From Paucidesulfovibrio longus DSM 6739 (GTDB lineage: Bacteria > Desulfobacterota > Desulfovibrionia > Desulfovibrionales > Desulfovibrionaceae), in NCBI RefSeq assembly GCF_000420485.1, contig NZ_ATVA01000011.1:1-64000 (forward strand): 64,000 nt of DNA, given 5' to 3'. Below the pieces are notes generated by a model. It did no database searches, had not been told where the DNA came from, and saw only the letters and a list, made by a program, of their open reading frames with translations. Positions 25,757 through 34,014 of the stretch are shown piece after piece (the stretch's first letter is position 1; each line of letters opens with the position of its first letter). The translations under genes were made by a program, and so were the position numbers.

Positions 25757-26200
25757 ATGAAGCTGACGACGAGAAGCCGCTACGGTACGCGCATGGTCTT
25801 GGACATCGCCCAGCACGCTGACGAAGGCCCGGTCCGCATCGGAGACATTGCCAAGCGTCAGAAGGTTTCGGTCAAGTATCTGGAAAAACTTATTCGGGAG
25901 CTGCGTGACGCCGGACTGGTCACCAGCCGCAGGGGGCCCAAGGGCGGCCACGTGCTCGGCAGAGCCGCGGAGGACATCTCCGTGGGCGAGGTGGTGCGCG
26001 TGCTCGAAGGCAATCGCCATCTGGTGTACTGCGTGCGCGGCAAGGAAAAGTGCGAACGCAGCGAGGACTGCCTGACCCGCAAGCTCTGGCGCATCGCCAG
26101 CGAGGCCATGTTCGAAAAGCTGGACTCCATCAGCTTCGCGGATCTCGTCAACGATCAGGCCAACTGCCTGGCCGGAAGGGGCATCGGCCAGAATTCCTGA
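25757..26200 (+). CDS. Rrf2-family transcriptional repressor
   Basis: 147 aa. GGAGGAG before the ATG at 25757 fixes the start. A winged helix (MKLTTRSRYGTRMVLDIAQH...VSVKYLEKLIRELRDAGLVTSRRGPKGG) is followed by the cysteine triad C92-x6-C99-x5-C105, which in IscR/NsrR/RsrR-type members ligates an FeS cluster. The family was named after Rrf2 next to hmc in D. vulgaris, where it represses hmc. Here the gene is separated from hmcA by two kinase genes and runs divergently. It is a good candidate for the same job, possibly with redox control through the cluster. Confidence 0.93.
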   Translation: MKLTTRSRYGTRMVLDIAQHADEGPVRIGDIAKRQKVSVKYLEKLIRELRDAGLVTSRRGPKGGHVLGRAAEDISVGEVVRVLEGNRHLVYCVRGKEKCERSEDCLTRKLWRIASEAMFEKLDSISFADLVNDQANCLAGRGIGQNS

Positions 26201-26226
26201 AAAAGACCCCGACCGGGGCGAAAGAG

Positions 26227-26265
26227 AACGGCGCGGTCCCGCAACGCATGCGGAGCCGCGCCGTT
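26227..26265. terminator. Hairpin between convergent rrf2-like and 113-aa genes
   Basis: AACGGCGCGG and CCGCGCCGTT make a 10-bp GC-rich stem with an inner partial stem. It lies between convergent genes and probably terminates both, though neither side has a long T-run. Confidence 0.55.
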
Positions 26266-26292
26266 TCGCGCGTATGGTCTTGCGGCTTGCGT

Positions 26293-26634
26293 TCAGCCTT
26301 CCAGGCGCTCCAGGAAGACCTGCAAGCTGCCGTGATTGGTGCGTACGGCCAACTCTTTGACTTCGCTCAGGTCGATGGGCAGCTCAAAGGTGATCCTGCG
26401 GATTCCTTCGCCGGAATAGCCGTCCAGCACGCTGGCTTTGCCGTCCAGCCCCGGATTGGTCACGGCCATTTCCACGTGGAGGTTGTTGCCGCTGCGGCGG
26501 TAGTTTCCCTTCCAGATTCCGCCGCCCGTGTCCATGCCGGAGATCGCGCCGTCGTTCAGGCGGACCGTGGCTGTCCGGCTGCCGAACTGGCCCTTGTAGG
26601 CAATCTGATACGTTCCTTGAAAGTTTGCCGCCAT
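26293..26634 (-). CDS. Hypothetical small beta-rich protein (113 aa)
   Basis: Starts MAANFQGTYQIAYKGQ and continues with alternating short strands, glycine turns (DTGGGIWKGNYRRSGNNL) and an LDGYSGEGI motif. The pattern G-x-Y...G-x-I-x-G-x-D-x-x...Y/W-x-G-x-Y recalls GrlR-like small beta-barrel proteins. That resemblance is weak. No signal peptide and no cysteine. It lies alone between the Rrf2 gene (convergent) and the hydantoinase gene (same strand, 92 bases upstream). Function unknown. Confidence 0.65.
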   Translation of the reverse strand: MAANFQGTYQIAYKGQFGSRTATVRLNDGAISGMDTGGGIWKGNYRRSGNNLHVEMAVTNPGLDGKASVLDGYSGEGIRRITFELPIDLSEVKELAVRTNHGSLQVFLERLEG

Positions 26635-26726
26635 GCCGCCTCTCGGATGGTTTTCAGACTCATTTGCGGAAAGGTACGGCAGAAAGACCCCTGTCGCAAC
26701 ACCGGAAGAGTATTATTTCTGCAACT

Positions 26727-28706
26727 TCATGAAACGAACAGCAGCAGGTTGCCGCAGGCGTCCACCTCCGCCCGCGCCCAGGGCGGAACCGCGACGGTGG
26801 AGCTGTATTCCACGACCAGGGCCGGGCCGGCAAAGGCGTTGCCGGGCAGCAACTGGTCGCGGTCCAGGACCGGCGTCTCGTGCTCCCGCCCTTCGAACAC
26901 GGCTTGGACGAATCCCTTGCGCGCGGCGGCGGCCACTTTTGGCGGGCCTTCCCGGCGCGGGGCGGGCGGGGCGACTGCGGCCGGACCCACGGCGCGCAGG
27001 CGCAGGGTCACGACCTGCACGGCCCGGCCCGTCATGCGGTGGCCGTAGGCGCGTTCGTGCAGCTCCGCGAACGTCTCCGCAGGGGCGCGATCCGGTTCCA
27101 GAGGCGTTGTCAGTTCGAAGGATTGTCCGGCGTAGCGCATGTCCAGGGCGCGTTCCAGGCGCACCTGCCCGGCCTGGAAGCCTTCCAGGGCCATCTCGTC
27201 CAGGGCGCGCGCCTCCAGCGGGGCAAAGGCGCGCTCCAGCGCGGCAGGAGCAAGGTCCGCGGCGTCGTGCATGACCGTGAGCGAATAGTCCTTGACCACG
27301 TCCGCCATGAGCATGCCCAGGGCCGAAAGCAGGCCGGGATTGTTCGGCACGAGCACGCGGGGCACGCCCAGCAGGCGCGCCAGGGACGAGCAGTGCAGCC
27401 CTCCGGCGCCGCCGAACGAAAGCAGGGTGAACTCGCCGGGGTCGAAGCCCCGCTCCACGGAGATGACCCGCAGGGCGCGCTCCATGTTCGAGTCCGCCAC
27501 CTGGAGGATGCCTTCGGCCAGGGCTGTTGGCGCGAGTCCGGCCTCCCGGGCCATGCGTTCCACGGCCCGGCGCGTTCGCTCCGCATCCAGGCGCATGCGC
27601 CCGCCGAGAAAATGTTCGGCGGAAAGCCGTCCGAGAAAGAGATTCGCGTCCGTGACAGTGACGCGCCCGCCCTTGCCGTAGCAGACCGGGCCGGGATCGG
27701 CGCCCGCGGACTGCGGCCCCACCACAAGGGAGCCGCCCGCGTCCAGGGAGGCGATGGAGCCGCCCCCCGCGCCCACGGTGTGGATGTCGATCATGGGCGT
27801 GCGCACCGGGTAGCCGGAGAGCGTCGTGCCGGTCGCCAGGGGCAGGCCGTTGTCGAGCAGGGCCACGTCCGTGGAGGTGCCGCCCATGTCGAAGGTCATG
27901 AGCCGGTCGAACCCGGCGGCGCGGCCCACTGCCAGCGCCCCGACCACCCCGCCCGCCGGGCCGGAAAGCACCGTGCGCACGGGCTCCTCGGCGGCCGTGG
28001 CAGCGGAGATTGTCCCGCCGTTGGACTGCATGATCCGCAGCCCCGCAGGCACGGCGGCGCGAAGATTGGCGAGATAGCGGTTCATTCTGGGGGCGACGTA
28101 GGCGTTGATCGTGGTCGTGGCCGTGCGCTCGTATTCGCGGAACTCGGCCAGGACGCGGTGGGAAAGGGACAGGGTCGCGCCGGGGCAGGTCTCCCGCAGG
28201 ATTTCGGCCATGCGAAGCTCATGGGCGGGGGCGAGAAAGGAAAAGAGCAGGCAGACGGCAACGGATTCGGCTCCGCTCTCGCGCACGGCTTCGGCAGCGC
28301 GGCGCGCGGCGTCGTCGTCAAAGGGTTCGACTTCTTCTCCCGTGGAGGCGACGCGGCCCGGAATCCCGAAACGAAGATGTTCCGGCACGATGCCGGGAGA
28401 GCGGCGGTAGTGCAGGTCGTAGAGGTCGGTGCGGTTCTGCCTGCCGATGAGCAGCACGTCCTCGAAGCCCGCATTGGTGACCAGGGCCGTGACCGCGCCC
28501 TTGCGCTCCAGCACGGCATTGGTGGCCACGGTGGAGCCGTGGACCACGTCCGCGTCTAGCCCGGCGTCCAGCGCGTCCAGCCCCGCAAGGATGGCCTCGG
28601 CCGGGTCGTGGGGCGTGGAAAGCAGCTTGTGCACCCGGATTTTTCCGTTTTCGAGCAGGATGAGGTCGGTGAAGGTGCCGCCCGTGTCCGCGCCGACAAT
28701 GGCCAC
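26727..28706 (-). CDS. hyuA: Hydantoinase/oxoprolinase subunit A (HyuA family)
   Basis: 659 aa, the full length of the A subunit. The N-terminal domain has the ASKHA-type phosphate site GADTGGTFTDLILLENG and HGSTVATNAVLERKGA. The second has MQSNGGTISAATAAEEPVRTVLSGPAGGVVGA, FDMGGTSTDVALL and HTVGAGGGSIASLD. Family members use ATP to open 5-oxoproline, N-methylhydantoin or acetone-type substrates and normally need a B subunit (HyuB). None is next to it here, so either B lies elsewhere or the enzyme acts alone. The divergent neighbour makes 5-oxoproline in characterised relatives, which favours 5-oxoproline as substrate. That is an inference. Confidence 0.9.
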   Translation of the reverse strand: MAIVGADTGGTFTDLILLENGKIRVHKLLSTPHDPAEAILAGLDALDAGLDADVVHGSTVATNAVLERKGAVTALVTNAGFEDVLLIGRQNRTDLYDLHYRRSPGIVPEHLRFGIPGRVASTGEEVEPFDDDAARRAAEAVRESGAESVAVCLLFSFLAPAHELRMAEILRETCPGATLSLSHRVLAEFREYERTATTTINAYVAPRMNRYLANLRAAVPAGLRIMQSNGGTISAATAAEEPVRTVLSGPAGGVVGALAVGRAAGFDRLMTFDMGGTSTDVALLDNGLPLATGTTLSGYPVRTPMIDIHTVGAGGGSIASLDAGGSLVVGPQSAGADPGPVCYGKGGRVTVTDANLFLGRLSAEHFLGGRMRLDAERTRRAVERMAREAGLAPTALAEGILQVADSNMERALRVISVERGFDPGEFTLLSFGGAGGLHCSSLARLLGVPRVLVPNNPGLLSALGMLMADVVKDYSLTVMHDAADLAPAALERAFAPLEARALDEMALEGFQAGQVRLERALDMRYAGQSFELTTPLEPDRAPAETFAELHERAYGHRMTGRAVQVVTLRLRAVGPAAVAPPAPRREGPPKVAAAARKGFVQAVFEGREHETPVLDRDQLLPGNAFAGPALVVEYSSTVAVPPWARAEVDACGNLLLFVS

Positions 28707-28774
28707 GCTTTTCTCCTTCCATGCTTTGGGATAAAACGGGGAGGGGCTCCGCAGCGATGGAGCCGGGAGATTCC

Positions 28775-29137
28775 ATGTATCCGAAAACGGTGGTCTTCGT
28801 CTACGGCACGCTCAAGCGGGGGCTGCGCAACCATTGCTTTCTCGAAGGCGCGGCATATCTCGGAAGGGGCCGGACCTGCGGCCGTTTCGCCCTGCATCCG
28901 GGGCCGGGATATCCGTTCGCCTCGCGCACGCTGCGGCTCTATCCGATCCAGGGCGAGGTCTACGAAGTGGATTTTCCGATTCTGGAAAAGCTGGATCGCC
29001 TGGAGGAGCATCCGCGCGAATACCGTCGCGAGTTGCTGGCCGTGGAACTGGAACGGGGCGGAGTCGTCCAGGCCTGGACCTATCTGCATCCGGGACCGTT
29101 CCTCGGCACCCTGGACCGGGGCGAGTGGAACGGCTGA
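28775..29137 (+). CDS. Gamma-glutamylcyclotransferase-like protein (AIG2/GGCT fold)
   Basis: 120 aa from the ATG at 28775, which has GGGAGA upstream. The substrate loop VFVYGTLKRGLRNH is the hallmark of the fold. The likely catalytic glutamate is in ILEKLDRLEEHPREYRRELL. Characterised members release 5-oxoproline from gamma-glutamyl amino acids or amines; several bacterial ones remain untested. It is divergent from the hydantoinase/oxoprolinase gene with a 68-base gap, so the pair may share a control region and a pathway. Confidence 0.85.
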   Translation: MYPKTVVFVYGTLKRGLRNHCFLEGAAYLGRGRTCGRFALHPGPGYPFASRTLRLYPIQGEVYEVDFPILEKLDRLEEHPREYRRELLAVELERGGVVQAWTYLHPGPFLGTLDRGEWNG

Positions 29138-29230
29138 ATCCCCGCAAGCCGGAATCGGCGGGACCATCCGCAGCGAAAACGAGAAAATCTCTCAAGATAC
29201 CTAAAGATTTTCGATAGAAGAGCCGATATC

Positions 29231-30520
29231 ATGGGCATGGCGCTACCCATCACCCAACTTGGCTCCCTTTCCGCCTCGGCGGCGGTTTCCGCGCGCCCGG
29301 GCGCGGCGGCGCGGCAGGCCGGAAATGCAGGCGCTGAGAGCAACCCGGTAAAGGATTTGCTCAACGGCGCCTCGAGTTCCAAGAAACCGACGCTGCACGT
29401 CCGGAACACGGAGCAGCCGACGCTGACCCGCATTCATGTTTCCCGCGTATTCACCCGCGCAGCGTTGCGCGAGGCCTTCGACAACGCCGTGGGCGAAGCC
29501 ATGTCCGTGTTCTATGGGCTGGGCGACGACGGAAAAATGGAATCCCGGCTGCTCTCCGGCGACGATTCGGAACAGTTCTTCAGCATGGATTCACCGGAGC
29601 AGGTCAAGCTGATGGAGAAGGTTCAGTCCGCATTGGACGACGAGCGCTTCGACGACGCAAAAAAACTGCTGACCGGTTCCATCGACCTCTTCAACAAAGA
29701 CAATGCCGAGCGCTTCAAGGGGCTTGCGGAACAGGCGGGCAAGGCGTTCGAGGCGAGCCTCAAGCACAGTCTCGGACATGTGCGCATGAATTTCGGCGGC
29801 GACTTCACGGCCATGATGACCCGAAGCGCCGAGGAAGGGGGCAAGCTGGTGGAAGAAGCCCTGCGCGGAGCGCTGCTCGGCGGGGGCGATGGACTCGGCG
29901 CGTTGACCCAGGCGACCGTGGAAGGCGTGGACGCGCTGCTCTCGGACGATCGCAGGGGCTCTTGTACGACCGAGGGGCGGGCCGCCCTGCTGCGGGCCGG
30001 CGCCACAAGCAAGGAACCCGATACCGCGCTTGCCGGAGCCGGGCAGGACACGAAGGACGACGAGCCGGAAGTGACGGGAAATCTTTTGGCTGACGTCGCT
30101 TCCCTCGTGAAGCACGGCACTCTTTGGGATTCGGATACCATGACGGCCCTCAAGGATTCCGCCGATGAGATGGCGGCCCATGCCGAGTCCATGCTCAAGG
30201 ACGGCATCGGGGTGCACAGCCTGCGCATCGAGTTCGACATGTGGCTGGAGTCTCCGCAAAAAAAGGAAGACGGGAAGCAGGGCCTGGATTCGCTTCTGCC
30301 GGATGTCGCGGACATGGCCGCTGAAGAGGAATCTGCGGTGATCGCAGAGGCGCAGGAAGCCGATCCGAGCCTGGGCGCGCTGGCGGGCGCGCGGGTACTT
30401 TTCGTGACTGCGGAGGCGGACGCCTTCGGCAGCGAAGCCTACAACGCCGCTTCCTCAAGATACGGCAGCTTCGGCTCCGCCTCCGCCCTTTCCGGGCTGT
30501 TGCGCGACATGCGCATATGA
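29231..30520 (+). CDS. Hypothetical protein (429 aa)
   Basis: I do not recognise it. The first 60 residues are of low complexity (Ala/Ser-rich, with VSARPGAAARQAG). Next comes a helical, acidic region (about 75-330) with FTRAALREAFDNAVGEAM, LLTGSIDLFNKDNAERFKGL and HGTLWDSDTMTALKDSADEMAAHAESML. The Ser/Ala-rich tail ends in SGLLRDMRI. There is no signal peptide or membrane span. The layout (disordered N-terminus, helical core) is reminiscent of flagellum- or secretion-related hypothetical proteins, but no motif proves it. AGAAGAG upstream serves the ATG at 29231. The next gene, a lipoprotein, is 118 bases downstream. Confidence 0.75.
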   Translation: MGMALPITQLGSLSASAAVSARPGAAARQAGNAGAESNPVKDLLNGASSSKKPTLHVRNTEQPTLTRIHVSRVFTRAALREAFDNAVGEAMSVFYGLGDDGKMESRLLSGDDSEQFFSMDSPEQVKLMEKVQSALDDERFDDAKKLLTGSIDLFNKDNAERFKGLAEQAGKAFEASLKHSLGHVRMNFGGDFTAMMTRSAEEGGKLVEEALRGALLGGGDGLGALTQATVEGVDALLSDDRRGSCTTEGRAALLRAGATSKEPDTALAGAGQDTKDDEPEVTGNLLADVASLVKHGTLWDSDTMTALKDSADEMAAHAESMLKDGIGVHSLRIEFDMWLESPQKKEDGKQGLDSLLPDVADMAAEEESAVIAEAQEADPSLGALAGARVLFVTAEADAFGSEAYNAASSRYGSFGSASALSGLLRDMRI

Positions 30521-30638
30521 TCGCCTCCGCCGTCAGGCCTCCTGGTCTGGCGGTTCCCGGAGCGCCCCTCTGTCCGCTGCTTCGCCGTTCCCGCCGCTTC
30601 GGCTTGATTTCCTCGCAGTTCCGGGAGTATGAAGGGAC

Positions 30639-31634
30639 ATGCGCCTCCCTGCAAACTTCCTCGCAAGCATCGTCGTGTTGTTCGCCCTGCTGATCGCGCA
30701 GGGATGCGGCCCTTCTGCACGAATGGACGCTCTGCGTCCCGCCGCCGTGCCCTTGCCGGGCGTGCGCGCCCTGGCCGTGGCCGACTTCGTCGGTCCTTAC
30801 GGCGAGGAAGCCAGGCGGTGTTTCCGGGAGCGGCTCGCGGAATCGCAGCGGTTTTCCCTCGCGCCGGGAACGGAAGGCTCTTCGCCGGGGGTGGCCGTGG
30901 TCCGTGCGGAGGTCTCCAGCGGCCTGCATGATCGGCGCGGCGAAGAGAACCAAAATTTCCACGACACGATTTCCCGCGTCGTCACCGAACGGGACGGACA
31001 GGGCAACGTGATCCGCACGTACACCGAAGAGGTTCCCGTGCGCCGCGTGCGGCGTTTCGTCTACGTGGACCGCTCGGCCCGCGTGGAAGCGCGGCTGCGC
31101 GTGGAGTCCGGAAGCAGGCTGCTGGCCGAGGAGAGCGAATCCGAGAGCCTGGAGCGCCGCTACGGCGGGGTGGATTGCGACGACAAGGATTCCGACCGCT
31201 ACGACGACTGCCTGCCCCTGCGACAAATGCCCCGAGAGTGCGAGGTGCTGTCCGAGCTGGCCTGCTCCGTGGGAGCGGAACTGGCGCGGCGCATTCTGCC
31301 CGAAGCATACACCGTCCACGTCTCCCTGGACGAGGACGGGGGCGATCTGGTGCGCCGGGGCGCGGAACTGGCCGACGACGATTCCTGGGCCGCGGCAGCG
31401 GCGCTGTGGCGTCAGGCTCTGGCCGCGAACCCCGGCAACGCTCCGGCCCTGTACAATCTCGGAGTGGAGCAGGAGCGGCGCGGAGCAGCGGACAACCTTC
31501 GCCAGGCGCAATCATATTATAATAGAGCCTTTGACCTCGACCCCAAGCGTCTCTATGCCGAGGGCATGGAGCGCATCGCAGGGCGCATTCGGGACGCGGA
31601 AGAGCTGGCCCGTCGGCTGGAGGGCGTGCGGTGA
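30639..31634 (+). CDS. Lipoprotein with C-terminal TPR-like repeats
   Basis: 331 aa. The signal LASIVVLFALLIAQGCG has a lipobox (AQGC) at about residues 20-23. Aspartate is not at +2 (Gly instead), so outer-membrane sorting is likely if usual rules apply. The middle contains VRALAVADFVGPYGEEARRCFRERLAESQRF and VRAEVSSGLHDRR, as in lipoproteins that modulate cell-envelope functions. The C-terminal part (about 245-320) has one to two TPR units, AAAALWRQALAANPGNAPALYNLGVE and AQSYYNRAFDLDP. The exact role is unknown. Confidence 0.8.
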   Translation: MRLPANFLASIVVLFALLIAQGCGPSARMDALRPAAVPLPGVRALAVADFVGPYGEEARRCFRERLAESQRFSLAPGTEGSSPGVAVVRAEVSSGLHDRRGEENQNFHDTISRVVTERDGQGNVIRTYTEEVPVRRVRRFVYVDRSARVEARLRVESGSRLLAEESESESLERRYGGVDCDDKDSDRYDDCLPLRQMPRECEVLSELACSVGAELARRILPEAYTVHVSLDEDGGDLVRRGAELADDDSWAAAAALWRQALAANPGNAPALYNLGVEQERRGAADNLRQAQSYYNRAFDLDPKRLYAEGMERIAGRIRDAEELARRLEGVR

Positions 31635-31751
31635 GCCGCTGCCCGAAGAATGCGTGAAACCGCGCGCAGGCGCAGGTCCGCAGCGGGATGACGCCGTTGC
31701 CCACAACCAAGACGATATTTTGAACAGTGATGAACAATGATGATTAATAAG

Positions 31752-31784
31752 CTTGGCAGAAGGCGGAAAGAGCCGTTTGCCAAG
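31752..31784. promoter_or_regulatory. Inverted repeat upstream of the acyl-CoA synthetase gene
   Basis: CTTGGCA (31752-31758) and TGCCAAG (31778-31784) are 7-base inverted halves about 60 bases before the GTG start. They may be an operator. No convincing promoter motif was found beside them. Confidence 0.35.
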
Positions 31785-31845
31785 TGCGTGCGCCCGGCCG
31801 AGGCCGGGGCGCGTTCCGCGCTCCGGCGCGGCGCAAGGAGGTAGC

Positions 31846-33969
31846 GTGGCCCAACAGAATGCGGACCGGAAGCCGGACCTGCACCCCTTTTTCCACCCCC
31901 AGACCGTGGCCGTGGTCGGCGCGTCCGCGTCGCCGGGCAAAGTCGGCCACACGGTCCTGACCAACATGATCGGCGCGGGGTTCAAGGGCAGGCTCATTCC
32001 CGTGAACCCCAAGGGCGGGGAGATCGAGGGACTGCCCGTGGCCGCGACCATCGCCGAGCTGCCCCGGGGGCTCGACCTGGCCGTGGTGGCCGTTCCGCGC
32101 CGGTTCGTGGTCGATTCGCTGCGGGAGCTGGGTGCCTTGGGCGCCCGCTCGGCCATCGTGATCACCGCCGGGTTCAAGGAGGTCGGCAAGGAGGGCTGGT
32201 ATCTGGAACAGGAGATCCGCGAGGTCTGCGCCGAACACGGCATGGCCCTGCTCGGTCCGAACTGCCTGGGCATGATCAACGCTTCCGCCGGGGTCAACGC
32301 CTCGTTCGCCGCGGGCCAGCCGAATCCCGGCAGCATCGCGTTCTTTTCCCAGTCCGGCGCGCTCTGCGTGGCCATCCTGGACTGGGCCGTGGGCGCGAAC
32401 ATCGGGTTTTCCAAGTTCGTCAGTCTGGGCAACAAGGCCCTGCTGGACGAGGCGGACATGCTCGAATATCTCGCGCAGGACACGGAAACCAAGGTCATCC
32501 TCGGCTACATCGAGAACGTGGAGCACGGCGAGGCGTTTTTGCGCAGCGCCGAGGCGGTCTGTCGCCAAAAGCCCGTGCTGATGATCAAGTCCGGCACCAC
32601 GGCGGCCGGAGCCAAGGCGGCCAGCTCCCACACCGGAGCCATCGCCGGGTCGGACCAGGCCTACGAGGCCGCCTTCAGGAAATGCGGCATCATCCGCGTG
32701 CAGGACGTGGAAACCCTTTTCAATCTCGCCCAGGCCTTTTCCGCGCAGCCCCTGCCGCATGGGCCGAACCTAGCCATCGTCACCAACGCGGGCGGTCCCG
32801 GCATCCTGGCCGCGGACGACTGCGCCCGCTTCGGCCTGAACATGGCCCGGCCCGAACAGCGCACCGTGGAGCGGCTTCAGGCCTTCCTGCCGCCCTATGC
32901 GGGCTTCTACAACCCCTTCGACATCATCGGCGACGCGGACGCCGCGCGGTTCCGCAAGGCCCTGGAGATCGTCATCGACGATCCCATGACCCATTCCCTG
33001 CTCGTGATTCTCACGCCCACGCCCCAGGCGGACGTGGAGGCCACGGCGCGGGCCGTGGTGGAGGTCGGCCGCAGGCGCACGGACAAGCCTGTGTTCTGCT
33101 GCTTCATGGGCATGAAGGGAGTGCATGCCGGGAAACGGATTCTGGACAGCGCGGGCGTGCCCTGCTTCGAGTTTCCGGAGCCTGCCGTGCAGAGCATCAA
33201 GGCCATGTACGATCATTTCCTGCGCAGCAGGCGGGGCCTTCCAGAACCTTTTTCCATGGAGCGGGACCGGGAGCGGGCCGCCAGGGTCGTGGCCGAGGCC
33301 AGGGCCAAGGGAACGCTGGAGATCGTGGAATTCCAGGCCCAGGAATTTCTGGCCGCCTACGGCCTGCCCACGCCGCCCACGAAGCTGGCCCGCAGCTCGG
33401 ACGAGGCCGTGGCCGCCGCCGAGGCCATGGGCTGGCCCGTGGTGCTCAAGATCGCCTCGCCGGACATCTCCCACAAATCCGACGTGGGCGGGGTCGCGGT
33501 CAACGTGCGCAACGCCGAAGAGGTGCGCCGGACCTTCTGGGACATCACCTCCCGCGCGGCCAAGCTGCGCCCGGAAGCCTACGTGGTCGGCTGCCTCGTG
33601 CAGCGCATGGCCCCTCCCGGAGTCAAGGAGGTCATCGTGGGCTTCAAGCGCGACGAGCAGTTCGGCCCGCTGATCATGTTCGGCCTGGGCGGCATCTACG
33701 TGGAAGTGCTCAAGGACATCGCCTTCCGGCTGGCACCGCTTTCGGCGCGGGACGCCTTCGAGATCGTGCGCGAGATCAAGTCCTACATGCTGCTCAAGGG
33801 CGTGCGCGGAGAGCAGCCCGTGAACTTCGAGGCCCTGGAGAGGATCATTCTGACCATCTCCCAGGTGGCCGTGGATTTCCCGGAAATCCTGGAGGCCGAG
33901 TTCAACCCCGTGCTTGTGGATCACGACACGGCCATCGTGGCCGACGTGCGCATGACCTTGCATTCTTGA
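31846..33969 (+). CDS. ADP-forming acyl-CoA (acetyl-CoA) synthetase, fused alpha-beta
   Basis: 707 aa. GTG at 31846 with AAGGAGG just before is preferred to an ATG at 31753 that has no ribosome site. Order: CoA-binding Rossmann domain (VAVVGASASPGKVGHTVL), succinyl-CoA-ligase-like domain with LLGPNCLGMIN, FFSQSGALC and the phospho-histidine segment SSHTGAIAGSDQ. The ATP-grasp domain follows (YGLPTPPTKLARS, VLKIASPDISHKSDVGGVAVNV, FGLGGIYVEVLKDI). It makes ATP from acyl-CoA, ADP and phosphate or runs in reverse. In a sulfate reducer it may serve acetate release or uptake. The next gene, a phosphotransacetylase-N-like protein, is 45 bases away on the same strand. Confidence 0.93.
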   Translation: MAQQNADRKPDLHPFFHPQTVAVVGASASPGKVGHTVLTNMIGAGFKGRLIPVNPKGGEIEGLPVAATIAELPRGLDLAVVAVPRRFVVDSLRELGALGARSAIVITAGFKEVGKEGWYLEQEIREVCAEHGMALLGPNCLGMINASAGVNASFAAGQPNPGSIAFFSQSGALCVAILDWAVGANIGFSKFVSLGNKALLDEADMLEYLAQDTETKVILGYIENVEHGEAFLRSAEAVCRQKPVLMIKSGTTAAGAKAASSHTGAIAGSDQAYEAAFRKCGIIRVQDVETLFNLAQAFSAQPLPHGPNLAIVTNAGGPGILAADDCARFGLNMARPEQRTVERLQAFLPPYAGFYNPFDIIGDADAARFRKALEIVIDDPMTHSLLVILTPTPQADVEATARAVVEVGRRRTDKPVFCCFMGMKGVHAGKRILDSAGVPCFEFPEPAVQSIKAMYDHFLRSRRGLPEPFSMERDRERAARVVAEARAKGTLEIVEFQAQEFLAAYGLPTPPTKLARSSDEAVAAAEAMGWPVVLKIASPDISHKSDVGGVAVNVRNAEEVRRTFWDITSRAAKLRPEAYVVGCLVQRMAPPGVKEVIVGFKRDEQFGPLIMFGLGGIYVEVLKDIAFRLAPLSARDAFEIVREIKSYMLLKGVRGEQPVNFEALERIILTISQVAVDFPEILEAEFNPVLVDHDTAIVADVRMTLHS

Positions 33970-34014
33970 GGTCTTTGGGGAATAGTCGCAGCGCTTGAAG
34001 CAGGAGGAATCGCA

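Noticed and set aside
26293-26634. Assignment of the 113-aa protein as GrlR
   Set aside because: The resemblance is limited to short glycine and aromatic spacing; no other type III secretion gene is near.
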